DNA of 8,535 nt, taken from assembly GCF_900544955.1 (NCBI RefSeq), contig NZ_UQXD01000065.1:1-8535 (forward strand). Reading direction: 5' to 3'. Shown one piece after another: positions 4,976 through 8,535 of the stretch. A program made the position numbers and the translations under genes. The notes beneath the pieces are model-generated. The model made no database searches, was not told where the DNA came from, and worked only from the letters and a program-made list of their open reading frames with translations. Source of the DNA: an uncultured Oscillibacter sp. (GTDB lineage Bacteria; Bacillota; Clostridia; Oscillospirales; Oscillospiraceae). Every line of letters starts with the position of its first letter. The stretch's first letter is position 1.

Positions 4976-7357
4976 ATGTATCAGGTCGTAAAGCGAGACG
5001 GCAAGATCGCCGGTTTTGATATCTCCAAAATCGGCGTGGCCATTACCAAGGCCTTCGAGGCCACGGGGAAGGAGTACAACCCCGACATCATCGACCTGCT
5101 GTCCCTGAAGGTCACCGCGGCCTACCAGGAGAAGATCCACGACGGAAAGGTCACCGTGGAGGACATCCAGGACAGCGTGGAGGACGTCCTCAGCAAAGCC
5201 GGCTATGCCGACGTGGCCAAGGCCTATATCCTCTACCGCAAACAGCGGGAGAAGATCCGCAACCTGAACTCCACCATGCTGGACTACAAGGAGCTGGTGG
5301 ACAACTATGTGAAGATCAACGACTGGCGGGTGAAAGAGAACTCCACCGTCACCTACTCCGTGGGCGGCCTGATCCTCTCCAACTCCGGCGCCATCACCGC
5401 CAACTACTGGCTCAGCGAGATCTACGACCCGGAGATCGCCAAGGCCCACAAGAGCGGCGACATGCACATCCACGACCTCTCCATGCTCACCGGCTACTGC
5501 GCCGGGTGGAGCCTGAAGCAGCTGATTCAGCAGGGGCTGGGCATCCCGGGGAAGATCAACTCCTCCCCCGCCAGCCACCTCTCCACCCTCTGCAACCAGA
5601 TGGTGAACTTCCTGGGCATCATGCAAAACGAGTGGGCCGGCGCCCAGGCCTTCTCCTCCTTCGACACCTACCTGGCCCCCTTTGTCCGGACGGACAACCT
5701 CTCTCAGCGGGAGGTCAAGCAGTGCATCCAGTCCTTTGTCTACGGAGTGAACACCCCCTCCCGCTGGGGCACCCAGGCCCCCTTCTCCAACATCACCCTG
5801 GACTGGACGGTGCCCAAGGACCTGGAGAACCTGCCCGCCATCGTGGGCGGCAAGGAGCAGGACTTCACCTACGGCGACTGCAAGCGGGAGATGGACATGG
5901 TGAACCGCGCCTTCATCGAGATCATGACCGAGGGCGACGCCGACGGCCGGGGCTTCCAGTACCCCATCCCCACCTACTCCATCACCCGGGACTTCGACTG
6001 GAGCGAGACGGAGAACAACCGCCTCCTCTTTGAGATGACCGCCAAATACGGCACTCCCTACTTCTCCAACTACATCAACTCCGATATGGAGCCCTCCGAC
6101 GTCCGCTCCATGTGCTGCCGCCTGCGGCTGGACCTGCGGGAGCTGCGCAAGAAGTCCGGCGGCTACTTCGGCTCCGGCGAATCCACCGGCAGCGTGGGCG
6201 TGGTGACCATCAACCTGCCCCGCATCGCCTACCTCTCCAAGACGCCGGAGGAGTTTTACCAGCGGCTCAACCACGTGATGGACATCGCCGCCCGGAGCCT
6301 GAAGACCAAGCGCACCGTCATCACCCGGCTGATGGACGCCGGGCTGTACCCCTACACCAAGCACTACCTGGGCACCTTCCAAAACCACTTCTCCACCATC
6401 GGCCTCATCGGCATGAACGAGGTGGGCCTCAACGCCAAGTGGCTGCGGGAGGATCTGACCCACCCGGCCACCCAGGCCTTCGCCAAGGACGTGCTCAACC
6501 ACATGCGCCAGCGCCTGAGCGACTACCAGGAGCAGTACGGCGACCTCTACAATCTGGAGGCCACCCCCGCCGAGTCCACCACCTACCGCCTGGCCAAGCA
6601 CGACGTGGAGCTGTACCCGGACATCGTCACCGCCGCCAAAAACCCCGGCGACACCCCCTATTACACCAACAGCTCCCACCTGCCGGTGGGCTACACCGCC
6701 GACCTCTTCGACGCCCTGGCCGTGCAGGACGAGCTCCAGACCCTGTACACCTCCGGCACCGTATTTCACGCCTTCCTGGGCGAGAAGCTGCCGGACTGGA
6801 AGGCGGCGGCCACCCTGGTGCGGAAGATCGCAGAGAACTTCAAGCTGCCCTACTACACCATGTCCCCCACCTACTCCATCTGCCCGGAGCACGGCTACCT
6901 CGCCGGGGAGCACGCCACCTGCCCCACCTGCGGCAAGGTTTGCGAGGTGTGGAGCCGCATCACCGGATACTACCGCCCCGTGCAGAACTGGAACGACGGC
7001 AAGGTGCAGGAGTTCCAGGACCGGAAGGTTTACGACCCGGACCACTCCGTGCTGGAGGGCCGCCGCCTCTGCGACCGGGAATCCGCCTCCAACGCGGCGG
7101 ACACCCCCTCCTCCGGTCAGGAGGGGCCCGACGGGCTGTTCCTCTTCACCACTCAGACCTGCCCCAACTGCAAAATCGCCAAAAGCGAGCTGGAGAAGGC
7201 GGGCCTGGCCTACCAGGTGATGGACGTGAGCGAGCACCGGGATCTGGTGGACCGGTACGGCATCCAGCAGGCCCCCACCCTCATCGTCCGCCGCGGCGGC
7301 CAGGTGGAGAAGCTGGTCAATGCCTCGGTCATCAAGAAATTTGCCGCCACACACTGA
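4976..7357 (+). CDS. nrdD: Anaerobic (class III) ribonucleoside-triphosphate reductase with fused C-terminal glutaredoxin-like domain
   Basis: This 793-aa glycyl-radical enzyme makes dNTPs from NTPs without oxygen. Residues about 2-93 are an ATP-cone (VVKRDGKIAGFDISKIGVAI), which senses ATP/dATP. The large barrel follows, with YCAGWSL (C175) and MCCRLRLD (C380/C381, candidate thiyl-radical cysteine). C636, C649, C652 and possibly C656 form the zinc knuckle (CPEHGYLAGEHATCPTC). The radical glycine is G664 in SRITGYYRPV. A linker (about 700-718) leads to a roughly 75-residue thioredoxin-fold domain: LFLFTTQTCPNCK (CPNC, 729-732) and QAPTLIV with the cis-proline (P767). Such a redoxin suggests protein-thiol reduction rather than the formate use of E. 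coli NrdD. The ATG has an AGGGAGA site 6 bases upstream. nrdG lies before it and trxB after it, and NrdR boxes precede its promoter. Composition matches its neighbours. Confidence 0.96.
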   Translation: MYQVVKRDGKIAGFDISKIGVAITKAFEATGKEYNPDIIDLLSLKVTAAYQEKIHDGKVTVEDIQDSVEDVLSKAGYADVAKAYILYRKQREKIRNLNSTMLDYKELVDNYVKINDWRVKENSTVTYSVGGLILSNSGAITANYWLSEIYDPEIAKAHKSGDMHIHDLSMLTGYCAGWSLKQLIQQGLGIPGKINSSPASHLSTLCNQMVNFLGIMQNEWAGAQAFSSFDTYLAPFVRTDNLSQREVKQCIQSFVYGVNTPSRWGTQAPFSNITLDWTVPKDLENLPAIVGGKEQDFTYGDCKREMDMVNRAFIEIMTEGDADGRGFQYPIPTYSITRDFDWSETENNRLLFEMTAKYGTPYFSNYINSDMEPSDVRSMCCRLRLDLRELRKKSGGYFGSGESTGSVGVVTINLPRIAYLSKTPEEFYQRLNHVMDIAARSLKTKRTVITRLMDAGLYPYTKHYLGTFQNHFSTIGLIGMNEVGLNAKWLREDLTHPATQAFAKDVLNHMRQRLSDYQEQYGDLYNLEATPAESTTYRLAKHDVELYPDIVTAAKNPGDTPYYTNSSHLPVGYTADLFDALAVQDELQTLYTSGTVFHAFLGEKLPDWKAAATLVRKIAENFKLPYYTMSPTYSICPEHGYLAGEHATCPTCGKVCEVWSRITGYYRPVQNWNDGKVQEFQDRKVYDPDHSVLEGRRLCDRESASNAADTPSSGQEGPDGLFLFTTQTCPNCKIAKSELEKAGLAYQVMDVSEHRDLVDRYGIQQAPTLIVRRGGQVEKLVNASVIKKFAATH

Positions 7358-7399
7358 TACATAGACAGGAGGGACCGCGGTCCCTCCTGTCTATGTATC
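7356..7399. repeat. Perfect 44-bp palindrome at the nrdD stop codon; probable terminator stem
   Basis: Every base from 7356 to 7399 pairs with its mirror about the centre 7377/7378 (CCGCGG), so both strands read the same. The palindrome takes in the GA of the nrdD TGA stop codon. As RNA it makes a stem of about 20 bp with a CGCG loop. No T-tract follows on either side (CAAAAAG on the plus side), so it is not a textbook intrinsic terminator by itself. It may protect the nrdD mRNA 3' end or cooperate with the next hairpin. Confidence 0.85.
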
Positions 7400-7425
7400 C
7401 AAAAAGTGCCCGCGGCGCTTTTTGG
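7399..7425. terminator. Terminator-like hairpin after nrdD
   Basis: CCAAAAAGTGCC (7399-7410) pairs with GGCGCTTTTTGG (7414-7425) around a CGC loop with one G-T wobble. Transcribed on the plus strand, the short GC core GTGCC/GGCGC is followed by five Ts and preceded by five As. This is the shape of a bidirectional intrinsic terminator. Its first base is shared with the last base of the 44-bp palindrome, so the two stems are stacked end to end. Confidence 0.65.
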
Positions 7426-7430
7426 AGAAA

Positions 7431-7497
7431 GCTGCGGCCTGCGGCGCGCACGCGGGGTGTGCCCTTGGCGCACCGCGTGCACACTTGCAGGCCCAGC
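7431..7497. other. Nested two-stem RNA/DNA hairpin inside the nrdD-trxB element
   Basis: The outer stem pairs GCTG+GGCCTGC (7431-7434, 7436-7442; one bulged C) with GCAGGCC+CAGC (7487-7497), 11 bp. The inner stem pairs GCACGCGG (7448-7455) with CCGCGTGC (7473-7480), then, after a GG bulge, TGTGCC (7458-7463) with GGCGCA (7467-7472) around a CTT loop, with one wobble pair. The coaxial arrangement is much more ordered than chance pairing in GC-rich DNA would give. It could be an RNA structure or the core of a repeat. Confidence 0.5.
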
Positions 7498-7527
7498 GGA
7501 ATGTTCCGCCACGTACGTGCCGCGGCA
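7496..7527. repeat. Run of three short palindromes
   Basis: GCGGAA-TG-TTCCGC (7496-7509), CACGTACGTG (7510-7519) and TGCCGCGGCA (7518-7527) follow one another almost without gap. They form part of the hairpin-dense element between nrdD and trxB. No named binding protein is recognised. Confidence 0.45.
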
Positions 7528-7544
7528 GAACAGGATGGCAGTTC

Positions 7545-7570
7545 CGTTTCGCCGCTCCGGCGGCGAAACG
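7545..7570. other. Perfect 11-bp hairpin inside the nrdD-trxB element
   Basis: CGTTTCGCCGC (7545-7555) pairs perfectly with GCGGCGAAACG (7560-7570) around a TCCG loop. No T-tract follows (CTGTGGGACC), so it is not an intrinsic terminator. It is the last strong stem before the right-hand 28-base copy. Confidence 0.5.
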
Positions 7571-7642
7571 CTGTGGGACCTTTTGACAAGCTGACGGACA
7601 GGCGGAACCACGGTCCCTCCTGTCCCCTATGGAGGATCGCCT

Positions 7643-8535
7643 GTGAAGGAGCATTTTGACATCATCGTGGTGGGGGGCGGCCCTGCCGGGCTCACCGCCG
7701 CCATCTACGCCCGCCGGGCGGGCAAAACCGTGCTGGTGCTGGAAAAGAGCGGCATCGGCGGTCAGATCGCCGCCTCCCCCAAGGTGGAGAACTACCCCGG
7801 CTTTTCCGCCGTCTCCGGCGCGGAGCTGGCGGACCGGTTCTACGCCCAGGCGGAGGCCCTGGGCGCCCGCGTGGAGCTGGAGGAGGTGCTGGAAATCCGG
7901 TCGGACGCCCCCCGGACCGTGGTGACGGACTACGGCGCCTACACCTGCACCGCCCTGATCCTGGCCACCGGCACCACCCACCGCTCCCTGGGCCTGCCCG
8001 GCGAGGACCGCCTCACCGGCATCTCCTTCTGCGCGGTGTGCGACGGCGCGTTCTACCAAGACCGGGACACGGCGGTTTGCGGCGGCGGCAGCACCGCCCT
8101 CCAGGACGCCCTGTTCCTCTCGGACCTGTGCCACCACGTGACGCTGATTCACCGGCGGGAGGCGTTCCGGGGGGACCCCATCTTACTGGAGGCCCTGGAG
8201 CGCCGGGCCAACGTCACCATCCTGCGGGAGACGGTGGTGGAGGCGCTGGAGAGCCGGTCCGGCGCCCTCACCGGCCTGACCCTGCGCAGCACCGCCACCG
8301 GGGCGGCGTCCCATCTGGCGGTGGACGGGCTGTTCCAGGCCGTGGGCCAGCAGCCGGAGACCGCCCTGGCCCGGGCGCTGGGCCTGGCGGGGGCCGACGG
8401 CTTCCTCCCCGCCGGAGAGGACTGCCGCACCGGTCTGCCGGGCGTCTTCGCCGCCGGGGACTGCCGGGCCAAGGAGATCCGCCAGCTGACCACCGCCTGC
8501 GCCGACCGCGCCGTGGCGGCCCTGGCGGCCTGCCG
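7643..8535 (+). CDS. trxB: Thioredoxin reductase (NADPH, FAD; 3' end cut by window)
   Basis: This enzyme passes electrons from NADPH through FAD to a redox-active disulfide and on to thioredoxin or a similar small redoxin. The frame runs open from a GTG start at 7643 (GGAGG site 7 bases upstream) to the window end: 297 residues of an expected 300-310. Seen in order are the FAD-binding GGGPAGL (11-17), the KVENYPGF stretch (47-54), the ATGTTHR segment, the active-site C130-A-V-C133 in FCAVCDGAF, the NADPH-site GGGSTA (147-152), HRREAFR (170-176) which normally grips the NADPH 2'-phosphate, and the C-terminal FAD motif PGVFAAGDCRAKEIRQL. Two small departures are CAVC for the usual CATC and GGGSTALQDA for the usual GGG(D/N)SAxxEA. 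It follows nrdD, whose fused CPNC domain is a plausible substrate. No clear promoter lies in the spacer. Confidence 0.92.
   Translation, partial: MKEHFDIIVVGGGPAGLTAAIYARRAGKTVLVLEKSGIGGQIAASPKVENYPGFSAVSGAELADRFYAQAEALGARVELEEVLEIRSDAPRTVVTDYGAYTCTALILATGTTHRSLGLPGEDRLTGISFCAVCDGAFYQDRDTAVCGGGSTALQDALFLSDLCHHVTLIHRREAFRGDPILLEALERRANVTILRETVVEALESRSGALTGLTLRSTATGAASHLAVDGLFQAVGQQPETALARALGLAGADGFLPAGEDCRTGLPGVFAAGDCRAKEIRQLTTACADRAVAALAAC

Larger units (their letters stand above)
7364..7624. repeat. Hairpin-dense non-coding element bounded by 28-base repeats (candidate dispersed repeat)
   Basis: Two copies of a 28-base sequence (7364-7391 and 7597-7624) agree at 25 of 28 bases and enclose about 205 bases of nested palindromes. 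Each copy is itself a palindrome, perfect in the left copy and 11 of 14 pairs in the right, so the element also has inverted ends (GACAGG...CCTGTC). The three differences all lie in the left arm; the right 14 bases are identical. No convincing gene lies inside: the open frames there have no ribosome binding site and run into trxB or nrdD on the wrong strand. The right copy ends just 6 bases before the trxB ribosome binding site. A MITE-like or REP-like repeat is inferred from structure only. Confidence 0.5.

Noticed and set aside
4941..4991. 16-codon upstream frame (MTYYGRKQGEVLCIRS) overlapping the nrdD start, considered as a leader peptide
   Set aside because: No ribosome binding site before its ATG, and no run of regulatory codons.
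4949..7354. 801-codon open frame on the minus strand antisense to nrdD
   Set aside because: Its Val/Gly/His-rich content mirrors the nrdD codon bias, there is no ribosome binding site or recognisable domain, and nrdD itself is unmistakable.
7583..7588. Exact TTGACA considered as the trxB promoter -35
   Set aside because: The sequence 17 bases downstream is AACCAC, with no usable -10 at any normal spacing.
7364..7624. CRISPR array or tandem repeat interpretation of the two 28-base copies
   Set aside because: Only two copies, about 205 bases apart, each palindromic, with no regular spacer or cas gene.
7210..8152. Overlapping minus-strand frames of 85-253 codons running through the nrdD-trxB spacer
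   Set aside because: No ribosome binding sites, composition set by hairpins and by antisense trxB or nrdD codons; treated as non-coding repeat.

Overview
The window is a GC-rich stretch of a bacterial chromosome. The gene families, the strong AGGAGG-type ribosome binding sites and the sigma-A-like promoters point to an anaerobic Firmicute. A gut Oscillospiraceae/Clostridia lineage (Flavonifractor/Lawsonibacter/Oscillibacter-like) is my best guess, by inference only. The markers are a two-subunit iron-sulfur L-serine dehydratase, a DegV-family lipid-binding protein, an oxygen-sensitive class III ribonucleotide reductase with its radical-SAM activase, and thioredoxin reductase. Six protein genes are present. 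Two are cut by the window edges: sdaAA lacks its last residues at the left, and trxB lacks its last residues at the right.

Layout. Bases 1-1534 (minus strand) hold an sdaAB-sdaAA operon for L-serine deamination to pyruvate. A compact divergent promoter region (1535-1673) separates it from a plus-strand amidohydrolase of the 8-oxoguanine deaminase type (1674-3032). That gene converges on degV (minus, 3080-3946) across a shared 14-bp-stem terminator. A second divergent promoter region (3947-4111) separates degV from nrdG (4112-4807). A 168-base gap then carries two candidate NrdR boxes, a strong promoter and a GC hairpin in front of nrdD (4976-7357). Behind nrdD lies a 285-base non-coding, hairpin-dense block (7358-7642) bounded by two near-identical 28-base copies. 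trxB (7643 to window end) follows directly.

How the genes work together. nrdG, nrdD and trxB form a plausible functional module. NrdG would install the glycyl radical on NrdD. NrdD would reduce ribonucleoside triphosphates. It carries a glutaredoxin/NrdH-like CPNC domain fused to its C-terminus, which could supply the reducing electrons, and TrxB next door is the obvious candidate to recharge that domain with NADPH. The predicted NrdR boxes suggest that (d)ATP-sensing NrdR represses nrdD transcription. The serine dehydratase, amidohydrolase and DegV genes look like independent housekeeping or catabolic units.

The most unusual part is the nrdD-trxB spacer. It contains a perfect 44-bp palindrome that includes the last two bases of the nrdD stop codon, a second terminator-like hairpin, a nested two-stem structure, and a repeated 28-mer whose differences all fall in one arm. 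It looks like a mobile or dispersed intergenic repeat, but copy number cannot be tested from this window. I see no CRISPR array, tRNA, rRNA, transposase or phage gene. Very long open frames opposite the real genes are codon-bias shadows.
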